NCBI GenBank assembly: GCA_905215325.1
Contig: CAJMPP010000003.1
Location: 23,715-87,714 of the forward strand
Source of the DNA: an uncultured bacterium
Lineage (GTDB): Bacteria > Actinomycetota > Coriobacteriia > Coriobacteriales > Eggerthellaceae
Direction of reading: 5' to 3'
DNA: 64,000 bases
The position numbers and the translations under genes are program-made. Positions 42,565-51,534 of the stretch are shown in pieces; within the stretch, counting starts at the first letter, position 1, and every line of letters begins with the position of its first letter. The notes under the pieces were generated by a model that was not told the origin of the DNA, made no database searches, and worked only from the letters and a program-made list of their open reading frames with translations.

Positions 42565-42588
42565 AAGCCGCCCATCGGGCGGCTTTTT
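42565..42588 (+). terminator. Original terminator of the tRNA-fMet gene
   Basis: A 9-bp perfect stem AAGCCGCCC/GGGCGGCTT (42565-42573 with 42577-42585) followed by TTT, seven bases beyond attR. Before insertion it would have followed the tRNA directly. Confidence 0.85.
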
Positions 42589-42901
42589 CGTTGCCCCGCA
42601 TCTTTTCCCCGATCACCGCGTGCAATCGGCACGATAGAACCTACGGGAACGCCGATCGGCGTTACGAAATAAACGGAACCCGCGACGCCCCCTGCATGCC
42701 CTCCCTGCAGGCCTCCCTGCCGCAAAGCGTCTGATTCGCGCCGCAACGCATTCGTTTTCCAAATTGAAACAATTCTGCGAACTGCCTTCGGTAGCGTTTT
42801 CCCTGCTATGTACGCGAGGAAAGGGTATGCGTTAGGGAGATTCCCCTCCCTTCGGTTCTCCCGGACGCATGCGCTCTTCCCGACAGGGAAAGGGAAAGGC
42901 C
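42589..42901 (+). promoter_or_regulatory. Upstream region of the AGCS symporter
   Basis: 313 bases with no gene. It contains a GAACGCCGATCGGCGTTAC stem (around 42649-42666) and GGGAGA/TCTCCC pairing near 42836-42861 that could form an attenuator. No glycine-riboswitch core was found. Promoter boxes are not certain. Confidence 0.35.
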
Positions 42902-44437
42902 ATGGAGGATTTCCTTACATCGTTCTTCATCACGCCGTTCACCGGACTTGCGGAGGGAATCGCCACCGCTACCAGCCCGCTTGACGTCATCGATGCCGTC
43001 GATGGCTTCGTGTGGGGCCCCATCATGATTTTGCTGCTGCTGGGCACGCACATCTTCATGACCATCCGCACCGGGTTCATCCAGCGCAAGATCGGCACCG
43101 GCATCAAGCTGTCCGTGACCAAGGACGACCCCTCCAACGCCGACGGCGACATCACCCAGTTCGGCGCGCTGACCACGGCTCTTGCCGCCACCATCGGAAC
43201 GGGCAACATCGTCGGCGTGGGCACGGGCCTGCTGTTCGGCGGCCCGGGCGCCATCTTCTGGATGTGGATCACCGGCATCCTGGGCATCGCCACGAAGTAC
43301 TCCGAGGTGTTCATCGGCGTGAAGTACCGCGTGAAGGATCACTCCGGCAAGATGCTCGGCGGCGCCATGTACGCCCTTGAGCGCGGCTTCAAAAACAAGA
43401 AGGCCGGCCGCATCCTGGCCATCCTGTTCGCCCTGTTCGCTTCGTTGGCAGCCTTCGGCATCGGCGCCTCCACGCAGTCGAACTCCCTGGCAGATGCGCT
43501 GTACAACACCTCGCTTATCGACGGCAAGGCCATCCCGCAGTGGCTGGTGGGCGCCGTGGTGGTGGCTCTCGTGGCCATCGTCATCCTGGGCGGCATCAAG
43601 TCCATCTCCAAGGTGTGCGAGAAGCTGGTCCCCGTCATGGCCGTCTTCTACGTAGTGTGCTGCCTGATCATCATCGGCATGAACGGCCAGTTCCTGGGCG
43701 AGGCGATCCGCCAGATCATCGTGGGCGCCTTCACCCCCGCAGGCGCCGCCGGCGGCGCGGTGGGCTCGACCATCACCCTGGCCCTGCAGTTCGGCTTCAA
43801 GCGCGGCATCTTCTCCAACGAGTCCGGCCTGGGCTCCGCCCCGCTGGTCGCCTCCTCCGCCACCACGAAGAACCCCGCACGTCAGGCGCTCGTTTCCATG
43901 ACCGGCACGTTCTGGGATACCGTCGTGGTATGCGCCATCACGGGCCTTATGCTCATGACCACGCTGCTGGCGAACCCCGAGCTTACCACGGCCATCGCCA
44001 ACGGCACCATCTCCTCGGGCGCCGGCCTTGCGACCGCCGCGTTCGAGAAGATCCCCGTGTTCGGCCCCTTGGTGCTGCTGGTTGGCCTGGTCACCTTCGC
44101 GTACTCCACCATCCTGGGCTGGAGCCAGTACGGCAACCGCGCCATCAGCTACCTGCTGGGCAAGAAGGCCGTCCTGCCCTACTACATCGTGTTCCTGCTG
44201 TTCGTGTTCTGGGGCTGCATGATGGTCGGCGATGCCGCCGGCAGCGCCGCGGTCTCCAACCTCAGCTCCGTGGTATGGAATGTGGCCGACGTGATGAACG
44301 CGCTCATGGCCATCCCAAACTGCATCGCGGTCCTGGGCCTGTCCGCCATCATCGCCCGCGAAACGAAGCACTACGTGTACGACCACAACTTGGAGGAAGT
44401 CGACGATACCGAGATTCCGCAATACCACGAGAAGTAG
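42902..44437 (+). CDS. AGCS-family sodium:alanine/glycine symporter
   Basis: 511 residues, about 11 spans. Family signatures are VWGPIMILLLLGTHIFMTIRTGF, the Na+-site segment TTALAATIGTGNIVGVGTG, GGPGAIFWMWITGILGIATKYSEVF, and FKRGIFSNESGLGSAPL. It imports alanine or glycine with Na+. The start ATG 42902 (MEDFLTSFF) has GGGAAAGG upstream; eleven earlier in-frame codons are not needed. A terminator follows. Confidence 0.93.
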   Translation: MEDFLTSFFITPFTGLAEGIATATSPLDVIDAVDGFVWGPIMILLLLGTHIFMTIRTGFIQRKIGTGIKLSVTKDDPSNADGDITQFGALTTALAATIGTGNIVGVGTGLLFGGPGAIFWMWITGILGIATKYSEVFIGVKYRVKDHSGKMLGGAMYALERGFKNKKAGRILAILFALFASLAAFGIGASTQSNSLADALYNTSLIDGKAIPQWLVGAVVVALVAIVILGGIKSISKVCEKLVPVMAVFYVVCCLIIIGMNGQFLGEAIRQIIVGAFTPAGAAGGAVGSTITLALQFGFKRGIFSNESGLGSAPLVASSATTKNPARQALVSMTGTFWDTVVVCAITGLMLMTTLLANPELTTAIANGTISSGAGLATAAFEKIPVFGPLVLLVGLVTFAYSTILGWSQYGNRAISYLLGKKAVLPYYIVFLLFVFWGCMMVGDAAGSAAVSNLSSVVWNVADVMNALMAIPNCIAVLGLSAIIARETKHYVYDHNLEEVDDTEIPQYHEK

Positions 44438-44463
44438 AGCGGCTTCACACCCCCGCACATGTT

Positions 44464-44496
44464 GAAGGGGTTCGTATTCGAGCCCCTTCCCTTTTT
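44464..44496 (+). terminator. Terminator after the AGCS gene
   Basis: An 11-bp perfect stem GAAGGGGTTCG/CGAGCCCCTTC (44464-44474 with 44479-44489) followed by CCTTTTT. Confidence 0.93.
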
Positions 44497-44698
44497 GCCC
44501 AAAACCACCCCGATTCAACGCGTCGGGAGTGCGTGAACAGGGCGAACGGGGGGGACGGAGGTATGGTTCATGCGACGCTCAAACCATACCGACGGCGCGC
44601 CATGTCTTTTCTCTTTTCTGGACGCGTTCGGCTTTCAAAGTGCACATTCAATTTTTCGTTGCCCCCCTGTTCACGCTAACCGGTGCGTGCGATAGCCC

Positions 44699-44704
44699 TA
44701 TAAT
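44699..44704 (+). promoter_or_regulatory. -10 box of the GGDEF gene
   Basis: A perfect TATAAT, 48 bases before the ATG. A -35 at the right distance is weak. The rest of 44497-44750 shows no gene. Confidence 0.5.
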
Positions 44705-44751
44705 TACCTGCTGTGAAAACGCCGCCTAGGCGGCAGGAGGGGGCAAAAGCC

Positions 44752-46092
44752 ATGAGAAGGGTCCATGTCCAGACCGTCAGCTTCGCGAACATCGCCATAA
44801 CGATTGCGCTTGGCATTGCGTGCGCCATCCTGTTTTGGCAAGGACGAGCGCAGTTCGGGGCGCTACAGCAAGCAACCGAGGCGTACATCTCCTGCGAAAA
44901 CGATGCACAGCAAATGCAGGACAGGTCAGATTACCTGACCGAGCAGGCTCGCCTGGTCACCATGACCGCCAAACCGGAGTACATCGACAGCTACTTCTCC
45001 ATGGCCAACGACGACGAGCAGTTCGACGAGGCGTTTGCGGACCTTAAAAACCGGTTTGAGGGAACCGACGCATACGAATCGCTGCGCACCGCGATGGATG
45101 AATCAAACGAGCTGATGAACACCGAATTCTACGCTATGCGCCTGATCTGCGAAGCGAACGACATCGATCCCTCCCCCTGGCCCGAAATCGCATCATGCCA
45201 GATCAGCGACGAGGATTCGCGCACGTCGCACGACAGCATGATTTACGAGGCCCAGAACCTCGTCTCAGATTCCAAATACCAGGAAGCGAAGGATTCCATC
45301 AACCGCAACACCAACGACTGCATAGCCAAGGTTACCGATGCCACAATAGGCAGCCAAAACCACGCCGCTTCCGTATTCGATGGCATTTATGGCTCGATCG
45401 AGGCATGTGTGGCGATCTACATCGCCCTGACATTGGTCATCTGCGCGCTCGTTCGCCGTGCCGTCGTGAAACCCCTGCTAAGCTTCGGCGACAGCATCAA
45501 GGCCAACCAGCTGTTCCCCGTGCAGGGCGCCGGCGAGCTGCAAGTGCTGGCAGAAACCTACAACCGGGTGTTCGCGGAAAACGAGGCCACACATATGATC
45601 GTCAAACACCAGGCCGAGCACGACCCGCTGACCGACCTGCTCAATCGCGGATCGTTCGACAAGGCCCTGAAATTCCACGATGACGGCAAGCATGACTTCG
45701 CGCTCATCTTGGCCGACGTCGACCAGTTCAAATCCGTCAACGACACCTTTGGCCACGCCGTGGGGGACCAGGTGCTCAAGCGCGCGTCCAGCCTGCTGCA
45801 GGTGGCCTTCCGTAGTACCGATTTCGTGTGCCGCATCGGCGGCGACGAGTTCGCCGTCATCATGGCGGATGTGACCAGCGATCTGCGATACACCATCCAG
45901 GAGAAGATCGATTTCGTGAATACGGAGTTATCGAAGCCCATCGATGGCATGCCGCAGGTATCGCTGAGCGCAGGCGCCGCGTTCGCCGATCGCCCCGATC
46001 CCGGCGACAACATCTACAAGGACGCGGACGATGCGCTGTACCACACGAAGGAAAACGGACGCGGCAGCTGCTCCTTTTTCGGTGAGTTCTAG
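44752..46092 (+). CDS. Membrane-bound diguanylate cyclase (GGDEF)
   Basis: 446 residues. TM1 (about 10-30, IAITIALGIACAILFW), an extracellular helical sensor domain of about 180 residues with acidic stretches, TM2 (about 217-238, EACVAIYIALTLVICALV), a short HAMP-like linker, and a GGDEF domain with HDPLTDLLNRGSF, ADVDQFKSVNDTFGHAVGD and active-site RIGGDEFAV. The inhibitory I-site RSTD lies five residues before GGDEF, so product feedback is possible. Makes cyclic di-GMP from GTP. ATG 44752 is preceded by AGGAGGGGG. Confidence 0.92.
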   Translation: MRRVHVQTVSFANIAITIALGIACAILFWQGRAQFGALQQATEAYISCENDAQQMQDRSDYLTEQARLVTMTAKPEYIDSYFSMANDDEQFDEAFADLKNRFEGTDAYESLRTAMDESNELMNTEFYAMRLICEANDIDPSPWPEIASCQISDEDSRTSHDSMIYEAQNLVSDSKYQEAKDSINRNTNDCIAKVTDATIGSQNHAASVFDGIYGSIEACVAIYIALTLVICALVRRAVVKPLLSFGDSIKANQLFPVQGAGELQVLAETYNRVFAENEATHMIVKHQAEHDPLTDLLNRGSFDKALKFHDDGKHDFALILADVDQFKSVNDTFGHAVGDQVLKRASSLLQVAFRSTDFVCRIGGDEFAVIMADVTSDLRYTIQEKIDFVNTELSKPIDGMPQVSLSAGAAFADRPDPGDNIYKDADDALYHTKENGRGSCSFFGEF

Positions 46093-46260
46093 CGTCTGAA
46101 CAGGGGAGATGCGCAAGCGGAAAGCAGCTGTGCCCACACCGCGCAACCGAGCATGCGGCATCCCCCCCGGAACGAGTCCGCCGCACAACCTCGTTCTCAG
46201 GGAGATTGCATCAGCGTAAAGCGGTTTCCTCGCCCCACGCTTCACGACCGGACGCATAAC

Positions 46261-46305
46261 AAACCCCCGGAACCGAGCCATCGCAAGGCTTCGATTCCGG
46301 GAGTT
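46261..46305 (-). terminator. Terminator after pdxT
   Basis: A long stem of AAAC..CCCGGAACCGAGCC (from 46261) with GGCTTCGATTCCGG.AGTTT (to 46305). On the minus strand GTTTGTT follows. It is 12 nt past the pdxT stop. Confidence 0.8.
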
Positions 46306-46316
46306 TGCGCTGTTCG

Positions 46317-46955
46317 CTAGATAAGACCCACAAGCAATTCATGGACGCGCAGGTCGTCGTCGAGCTCCGGATGGAACGAGACGCCCAGCTGATTGCCTGA
46401 GCGCACGGCCACGATACGATCGTCCACACGCGCCAGGACCTCGGCGCCTTCATGCGCCTCCTTGATGAACGGGGCGCGGATGAAGGTCATAGGGATGTCG
46501 GCGGTTTCGCCATCCGGCACGCCGGGCAACCCCGCGCAGGGAGCAACGGTGCGGAAGCTCCCCAGCTGGCGGCCGTACGCGTTGCGGCGAACCGTCACCG
46601 GCAACGTTCCGATAGCGCCCGGCGCAGTTGCGCCCGCGGAAACGGGGCCGTTCGGGTCGCCGGCGGCGGGAACGCCCTCTTCGACGTTTTGCGCCAGCAA
46701 GATCAGGCCCGCGCACGTGCCCAGCACCGGCAGGCCGGCGGCCACGCGGGACCTCAGCGTGTCGAGCATACCAAGCTCGCGCAGCATCTTCGCCTGCGCC
46801 GTGCTCTCGCCTCCCGGCAGAACCAGGGCATCGCAGGGCTGTTCGACATCGGGCCCCTGGCGAAGCTCAATGCATTCGCACCCCAGCTTCGCCAGCGCGC
46901 GCTCATGCTCGATAAACGCCCCCTGAACAGCCAAAACAGCGATTTTCTTAGACAT
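46317..46955 (-). CDS. pdxT: Pyridoxal 5'-phosphate synthase glutaminase subunit PdxT
   Basis: 212 residues. Supplies ammonia from glutamine to PdxS. Motifs: AVLAVQGAFIEHERALAKLG, LPGGEST, the nucleophile cysteine in LGTCAGLILLA, and the His-x-Glu dyad in GVSFHPELDDD. A short insertion (EEGVPAAGDPNGPVSAGATAPGA) after the nucleophile region is longer than in many relatives. It follows pdxS on the same strand, separated by 219 bases that contain repeat copy B. Confidence 0.95.
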   Translation of the reverse strand: MSKKIAVLAVQGAFIEHERALAKLGCECIELRQGPDVEQPCDALVLPGGESTAQAKMLRELGMLDTLRSRVAAGLPVLGTCAGLILLAQNVEEGVPAAGDPNGPVSAGATAPGAIGTLPVTVRRNAYGRQLGSFRTVAPCAGLPGVPDGETADIPMTFIRAPFIKEAHEGAEVLARVDDRIVAVRSGNQLGVSFHPELDDDLRVHELLVGLI

Positions 46956-47018
46956 AGGGAAACCCTCCGGTCACATCAAGCAAAAAGAGCCGCCCGCTCA
47001 AAACATCGCAGGTGGCGT

Positions 47019-47139
47019 CAAAGTCAGCGAGGGCCGCTGCGGTGCGTCGTATTGCGCCGAAGCAAGCGGGCATTGGCCTTTGGGCCATGCCCGCGCAGCT
47101 GAGGTGCAAGACGACGTGCTGCAGCGGCCCGCAGCGTCG
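47019..47139. repeat. Structured 120-nt intergenic repeat, copy B
   Basis: Second copy of the element at 20414-20533, between pdxS and pdxT. Stems: 47031-47040 with 47121-47130 (10 bp perfect), 47045-47058 with 47103-47116 (14 bp, one mismatch and one G-U), and 47066-47073 with 47087-47094 (8 bp). It begins 35 bases after the pdxS stop, the same distance as copy A after its gene. Ends and inner block are conserved while stems differ. Confidence 0.75.
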
Positions 47140-47174
47140 GGTCAGTCCGTTTTGCCGTAGGCAAAACGAAACCG

Positions 47175-48065
47175 TTACTTGCCGCGCTCCGCCATGAGGA
47201 GGGCGATCTCGCTCTCGTTGATGCCGACCATAGCCTCGCCCAGGTCCTCGGAAAGCTCGGCGATGAGCTTGGCGTCGGTGTAATTCGCCACTGCCTTCAC
47301 GATTGCCTGCGCACGCTTCTCGGGGTTGCCGGACTTGAAGATGCCGGAGCCCACGAACACGCCCTCGGCGCCCAGCTGCATCATGAGCGCAGCGTCGGCC
47401 GGGGTGGCAACGCCGCCGGCGGCGAAGTTCACGACGGGCAGCTTGCCGTTCTCGTGCACGTACTTCACCAGCTCAACGGGCACCTGCAGCTGCTTGGCGG
47501 CCTCGAACAGCTCGTCGGCGCGCAGGTTCTGGATGCGACGGATCTCGGCGTTCATCATGCGCATGTGGCGCACGGCCTGCACCACGTCGCCCGTGCCGGG
47601 CTCGCCCTTGGTGCGGATCATCGTGGCACCTTCGGCGATGCGGCGCAGCGCCTCGCCCAGATCGCGAGCGCCGCAGACGAACGGCACGCTGAACTGGGTC
47701 TTGTCGATGTGGTACGTGTCATCGGCCGGAGACAGCACCTCGGACTCGTCGATGTAGTCGATGTCGATGGCCTGCAGCACCTGGGCCTCCACGAAGTGGC
47801 CGATGCGGCACTTGGCCATAACGGGGATGGACACGGCCTCCTGGATGCCCTTGATCATCTTCGGGTCGCTCATGCGGGACACGCCGCCGGCGGCGCGGAT
47901 GTCGGCGGGAATGCGCTCGAGCGCCATGACGGCGCAAGCGCCCGCCTGCTCGGCGATGTGCGCCTGCTCGGGCGTGGTGACGTCCATGATGACGCCGCCC
48001 TTCAGCATCTGGGCAAGCTGGCGGTTCAGGGCAACGCGCTCTTCGGCGGTTTGAGGCTCGGTCAT
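47175..48065 (-). CDS. pdxS: Pyridoxal 5'-phosphate synthase lyase subunit PdxS
   Basis: 296 residues, a TIM barrel that builds PLP from ribose-5-phosphate, glyceraldehyde-3-phosphate and ammonia. Highly conserved segments: LKGGVIMDVTTPEQA, ALERIPADIRAAGGVSRMSDP, KCRIGHFVEAQVL, RTKGEPGTGDVVQAVRHMR, and NFAAGGVATPADAALMMQLGAEGVFVGSGIFKS. Divergent from the PdxR-like regulator, with pdxT downstream. Confidence 0.97.
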   Translation of the reverse strand: MTEPQTAEERVALNRQLAQMLKGGVIMDVTTPEQAHIAEQAGACAVMALERIPADIRAAGGVSRMSDPKMIKGIQEAVSIPVMAKCRIGHFVEAQVLQAIDIDYIDESEVLSPADDTYHIDKTQFSVPFVCGARDLGEALRRIAEGATMIRTKGEPGTGDVVQAVRHMRMMNAEIRRIQNLRADELFEAAKQLQVPVELVKYVHENGKLPVVNFAAGGVATPADAALMMQLGAEGVFVGSGIFKSGNPEKRAQAIVKAVANYTDAKLIAELSEDLGEAMVGINESEIALLMAERGK

Positions 48066-48110
48066 TTCCTACTCCTTCTCTGAGAATGTGAATGCCCGAA
48101 GGGTACGCTT

Positions 48111-48162
48111 CATCTGGTTATGGTAGTATCCCCAAAACTGTTTCTTTTCATATGACCAGATG
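48111..48162. promoter_or_regulatory. Inverted repeat in the pdxS-pdxR intergenic region
   Basis: CATCTGGT (48111-48118) and ACCAGATG (48155-48162) form an 8-bp perfect inverted repeat with a 36-base spacer in the 135-base divergent promoter region. It is a candidate PdxR operator. Confidence 0.5.
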
Positions 48163-48176
48163 TTCCACGTGAAACA
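48161..48176. promoter_or_regulatory. parS-like chromosome partition site
   Basis: TGTTCCACGTGAAACA fits the bacterial ParB-binding consensus TGTTNCACGTGAAACA at all fixed positions. It overlaps the last two bases of the inverted repeat above and lies 25 bases before the regulator start. parS sites cluster near the replication origin in most bacteria, so this may mark origin-proximal DNA. Confidence 0.75.
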
Positions 48177-48200
48177 ATCGGGGAAAGCGGTGACGAACAG

Positions 48201-49811
48201 GTGTTCTTCTATGATATGGAATCACGCGGTGACCTGGCGCTTTACGAATACCTGTATCGTTGCATCCGTCACGATATCGCACACGGAATAGTCGAACCCG
48301 GGCAAAAATTGCCGTCGAAACGCGCGCTGGCGAAACAGCTGGGCGTCAGCCTGATCACCATCGAGGCCGCATACGACCAGCTTGTCGCCGAAGGCTACAT
48401 CCGCTCGCGCGAACGCTGCGGCTACTATGCGTGCGACCTTGCGCCCGCCGCCAAAATCGAGGAACCAGAAAGCACGCAGCATCGAACCGAGGCGGCGAAC
48501 GCGCCCGTAGAACGCGAGCGCGATAATCACGTCGCAAACCCAAATGGCCTTCAGCCGTTTTCGCAAGAAAAGGGGCATCCGGAAAGCTCAACGGCCCTGC
48601 CGTCCGACGCCGACTTCGCCTTGACGATCGACGGCTCCACTGCACCCCGTCCACAAAATATCTCGTCCGATGCGCCGCTGCTCGCAGATTTCACGCACAG
48701 CACGCTGGCGACCAACATGTTCCCCTACTCCACTTGGGCGAAAGCCGTCCGCCGAACGCTTTCGGACGAATCGGCGGCATCGCTTGCCGAAGCCGCTTCC
48801 GCAGCAGGGTCGCCCGAGCTGCGAAGCGCCATCGCCGACCATTTGCGGCAATACCGCGGGATGAACGTGTCGCCCGATCAGGTCGTCATAGGCGCCGGGT
48901 CGCAAACGTTATACCAGCTGCTTGTGCAACTGCTAGGGCGCACAAGGCGCTATGCAGTGGAAGATCCAGGGTATCCCCTGCTCACGCGCATGTACGAGCA
49001 GCAGGATGCGCAGGTATCGCACATCGGGCTGGACGATTCCGGTATCGACATCGATGCGCTGGAAGCTTCCGGCGCATCGGTCGCCCACATCATGCCGTCG
49101 CACCAGTTCCCCACCGGGATCGTCACCACGGCGGCCCGACGCCGCGAGCTTTTGAACTGGGCACGCGAAGGAGACCGCTACCTGATCGAGGACGACTACG
49201 ACTCGGAGTTCCGCATGGCCGGGCGACCCATCCCCTCGCTGTTCGGCATCGATGCCGCCGAGCGCGTGCTGTACCTCAACTCGTTCGCCAAAAGCCTGGG
49301 CGCGGCCTTTCGCATGGCGTATCTGGTGCTGCCGCCGCAGCTAGCGCAGCGATTCCGCAAACAGCTCGGCTTTTACGCGAACACCGTCAGCCCGCTCGAC
49401 CAGCTGGCATTGACCCGCTTCATCGAGCAAGGGCATTACGACCGTCACGTGAACCGCCTGCGCACCCACGCGCGCAAAACGCAGGACGCCATGGTCAACG
49501 CCCTTCATGAAGCCTTCGGCGATCGCATTGCGTTCGCCGGTCTCAACGACGGCCTGCATTTCACCATGCAACTGGAAAGCGAACGCGGCGAACGTGAGCT
49601 TGCCGCCGCCGCCGAAGCCGCCGGCATCCGCATCGCCCCGCTGTCGAGTTTCGCCGGCACGGCTTCGCTAAGCGCGGCCCCGACCGGCGCCGAGCCGCAG
49701 GCAAGCACGGCAAGCGAAACCTTCCCCGCGCGCTTCATCCTGCGAAGCGACAGCATCTCGACCGAGGAAGCTCCCGCCTTTGCAAACGCGCTTGCAAAGG
49801 CGTGGGCGTAA
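48201..49811 (+). CDS. pdxR: MocR/PdxR-family regulator (GntR HTH plus aminotransferase fold)
   Basis: 536 residues. N-terminal GntR winged helix (LYEYLYRCIRHDIAHGIVEPGQKLPSKRALAKQLGVS...AAYDQLVAEGYI), a long variable linker (about 75-150), then a class I aminotransferase-like PLP domain with LRQYRGMNVSPDQVVIGAGSQ, EDPGYPLL, EDDYDSEF and the PLP-lysine region LNSFAKSLGAAFRMAY. PdxR proteins bind PLP and activate pdxST, fitting the divergent position. The start is uncertain: GTG 48201 or ATG 48216; neither has a strong SD. Confidence 0.9.
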   Translation: MFFYDMESRGDLALYEYLYRCIRHDIAHGIVEPGQKLPSKRALAKQLGVSLITIEAAYDQLVAEGYIRSRERCGYYACDLAPAAKIEEPESTQHRTEAANAPVERERDNHVANPNGLQPFSQEKGHPESSTALPSDADFALTIDGSTAPRPQNISSDAPLLADFTHSTLATNMFPYSTWAKAVRRTLSDESAASLAEAASAAGSPELRSAIADHLRQYRGMNVSPDQVVIGAGSQTLYQLLVQLLGRTRRYAVEDPGYPLLTRMYEQQDAQVSHIGLDDSGIDIDALEASGASVAHIMPSHQFPTGIVTTAARRRELLNWAREGDRYLIEDDYDSEFRMAGRPIPSLFGIDAAERVLYLNSFAKSLGAAFRMAYLVLPPQLAQRFRKQLGFYANTVSPLDQLALTRFIEQGHYDRHVNRLRTHARKTQDAMVNALHEAFGDRIAFAGLNDGLHFTMQLESERGERELAAAAEAAGIRIAPLSSFAGTASLSAAPTGAEPQASTASETFPARFILRSDSISTEEAPAFANALAKAWA

Positions 49812-49990
49812 GCCAACACCGCAAAGCGCCCGCAAACGCCTAGGGATAGCCCCGACACCGCAAACGATTCGCAGATCTCGCCCGCGGCCCTGACGCCGCG
49901 AGCGCCCGCAGGCGCCCGCGCGTAACCCCCGACGCCGCAAAACGCCCCGGAAAGCGTTTTGCGAAACCGCAAACCACGTCCAAACGCAAA
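49812..49990. repeat. GC-rich spacer of degenerate short repeats
   Basis: Several imperfect copies of GACNCCGCAAACG/GACGCCGCGAGCGCCC (near 49858, 49888, 49931) in 180 bases after pdxR. Similar words fill 53010-53160 and 58875-59000. No gene. Confidence 0.4.
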
Positions 49991-49991
49991 A

Positions 49992-50026
49992 AAGCGCGAG
50001 CCGGGCATCTCTCCCGGCTCGCGCTT
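49992..50026 (-). terminator. Terminator after the aminotransferase
   Basis: A 14-bp perfect stem AAGCGCGAGCCGGG/CCCGGCTCGCGCTT (49992-50005 with 50013-50026), followed on the minus strand by TTTTTGCG. It can also serve the convergent pdxR. Confidence 0.92.
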
Positions 50027-50047
50027 CAACGACAGATCAAGCGAACG

Positions 50048-51238
50048 CTACTCGGCGTCGTAGGACTCCTTGAGCGCCTTCAAGGCCGGCAGGCTGTTCT
50101 CGATGGTCTCGCGGGCGATGCAGTAGCTCATGCGCACCCAGCCCGGGACGCCGAAGCTGTCGGAAGGCACGATAAGCAGCTCGTGCTGCTTCGCGCGATC
50201 GCTGAACGCCTGGGCGTCGGGCTCCAGCGCGCGCACCCACAGGTAAAATGCGCCGTCGGGCTGCACATACTCGTAGCCCATCTTGTCCAGAGCATCGGTG
50301 AGGATGCGGCGGTTGGCGGCATACGCCTCCACGTCGGACGGCTCGTCGACGCACGCGGCGGCAACGCGCTGGAACAGCACCGGCGCGCAGATGTAGCCAT
50401 GCGCACGGCCCGCGCCCGCGACGGCGAAGAACACGCGGTCGGCCTCTTCGGCGTCCATGGTGTCGGAAACGTACACGTAGCCGACGCGCTCGCCCGGCAG
50501 GCTGAGCGCCTTGGAGTACGAGTAGCACACCAGCGTGCGAGGGTAGATGGTGGGAACGTAGGGAACCTCCACGCCGTAGGTGATCTCGCGATACGGCTCG
50601 TCGCTGATCAGGTAGATCGGATGGCCGATCTCCTTGCCCTTCTCCTCGAGCATGGCGGCCAGCGCCTCCAGGTTCTCGCGCGTGTACACCGCGCCCACCG
50701 GGTTGTTCGGCGAGTTGATGATAACGGCCGCGGTCTTCTCGTTGATGGCGGCGCCCATGGCCTCCACGTCAAGCTGGAAGCTGGGAACCTGCGTGGGCAC
50801 CTCGACGATGGAGCAGCCCATGGTCTCGATCCACACCTTGTACTCGGGGAAGTACGGGCTGGGGACGATGACCTCGTCGCCGGCGTTGGTGACAGCGCCC
50901 AGGCTGATGGCGATGGATGCGGCAGCGCCAACCGTCATATACACGCGGCCCGCCTTCGCCGGGATGCCGTAGCGGCGGGCGATGCTGTCGGCGATGGTCT
51001 GACGGACGGCGGGGATACCGGCAGCAGGCGAATACGCATGCAGCTCGACCGGCGGAAGCTTCATAAGCTCCTCGATGGTGTCGGCCACCTTCTGCGGCGC
51101 AGGCACGCTGGGATTGCCGATGGAGTAATCGAACACCTTATCATCGCCGATCTCGGCCTTGCGCTTCAAACCGTAGGCGAACAGCTCGCGAATCGCGGAG
51201 GGCTCGTTTCCCAAGCCGTACATTCTTTCGTCGATCAT
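50048..51238 (-). CDS. Class I/II pyridoxal-phosphate aminotransferase
   Basis: 396 residues, cytosolic, aspartate-aminotransferase-like fold. Signatures: YSIGNPSVPAPQ, HAYSPAAGIPAVRQTIA, SPYFPEY, INSPNNPVGAVY, ISDEPYREITYG, and the PLP lysine in CYSYSKALSLPGERVGY. The C-terminal Arg that binds the substrate carboxylate is in PGWVRMSYCIA. Amino donor not determined; aspartate or alanine types are likely. AAGGAGCACCTT precedes ATG 51238. Confidence 0.9.
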   Translation of the reverse strand: MIDERMYGLGNEPSAIRELFAYGLKRKAEIGDDKVFDYSIGNPSVPAPQKVADTIEELMKLPPVELHAYSPAAGIPAVRQTIADSIARRYGIPAKAGRVYMTVGAAASIAISLGAVTNAGDEVIVPSPYFPEYKVWIETMGCSIVEVPTQVPSFQLDVEAMGAAINEKTAAVIINSPNNPVGAVYTRENLEALAAMLEEKGKEIGHPIYLISDEPYREITYGVEVPYVPTIYPRTLVCYSYSKALSLPGERVGYVYVSDTMDAEEADRVFFAVAGAGRAHGYICAPVLFQRVAAACVDEPSDVEAYAANRRILTDALDKMGYEYVQPDGAFYLWVRALEPDAQAFSDRAKQHELLIVPSDSFGVPGWVRMSYCIARETIENSLPALKALKESYDAE

Positions 51239-51534
51239 AAGGTGCTCCTTGCGTGCCGGTGCGCATAACGCACGATGATAGGTTCGCCGTCCAGATTAGC
51301 ACTTTCGCACCACGTTGCCGTCCGCATGGCGGCCAACAAAGTTAGCCGGAGCATGAAAACCGTATTTCGACGCACCGGCCCAGCAGACCGAAAGCAAACC
51401 GTCACCGCCGGCGGGCGCACATTGCGGTACAATAACCCCAGAACACGGGCGCGTGATCTCGTGGCACACGCTCGAGCCGACCTGAAAACATCCGCGCAGG
51501 CGCCCAAGCGCCGCGCACAACGAAAGGGGTTATC
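51239..51534 (+). promoter_or_regulatory. Divergent promoter region of aminotransferase and Usp genes
   Basis: 296 bases without a gene. A plus-strand TACAAT around 51426-51431 could be the -10 box of the Usp gene, 104 bases from its ATG. No operator was recognised. Confidence 0.35.

Noticed and set aside
42589..42901. Possible glycine riboswitch before the AGCS symporter
   Set aside because: The conserved core and CTCTCAGG-like segment of the glycine aptamer are not present; only simple stems were found.
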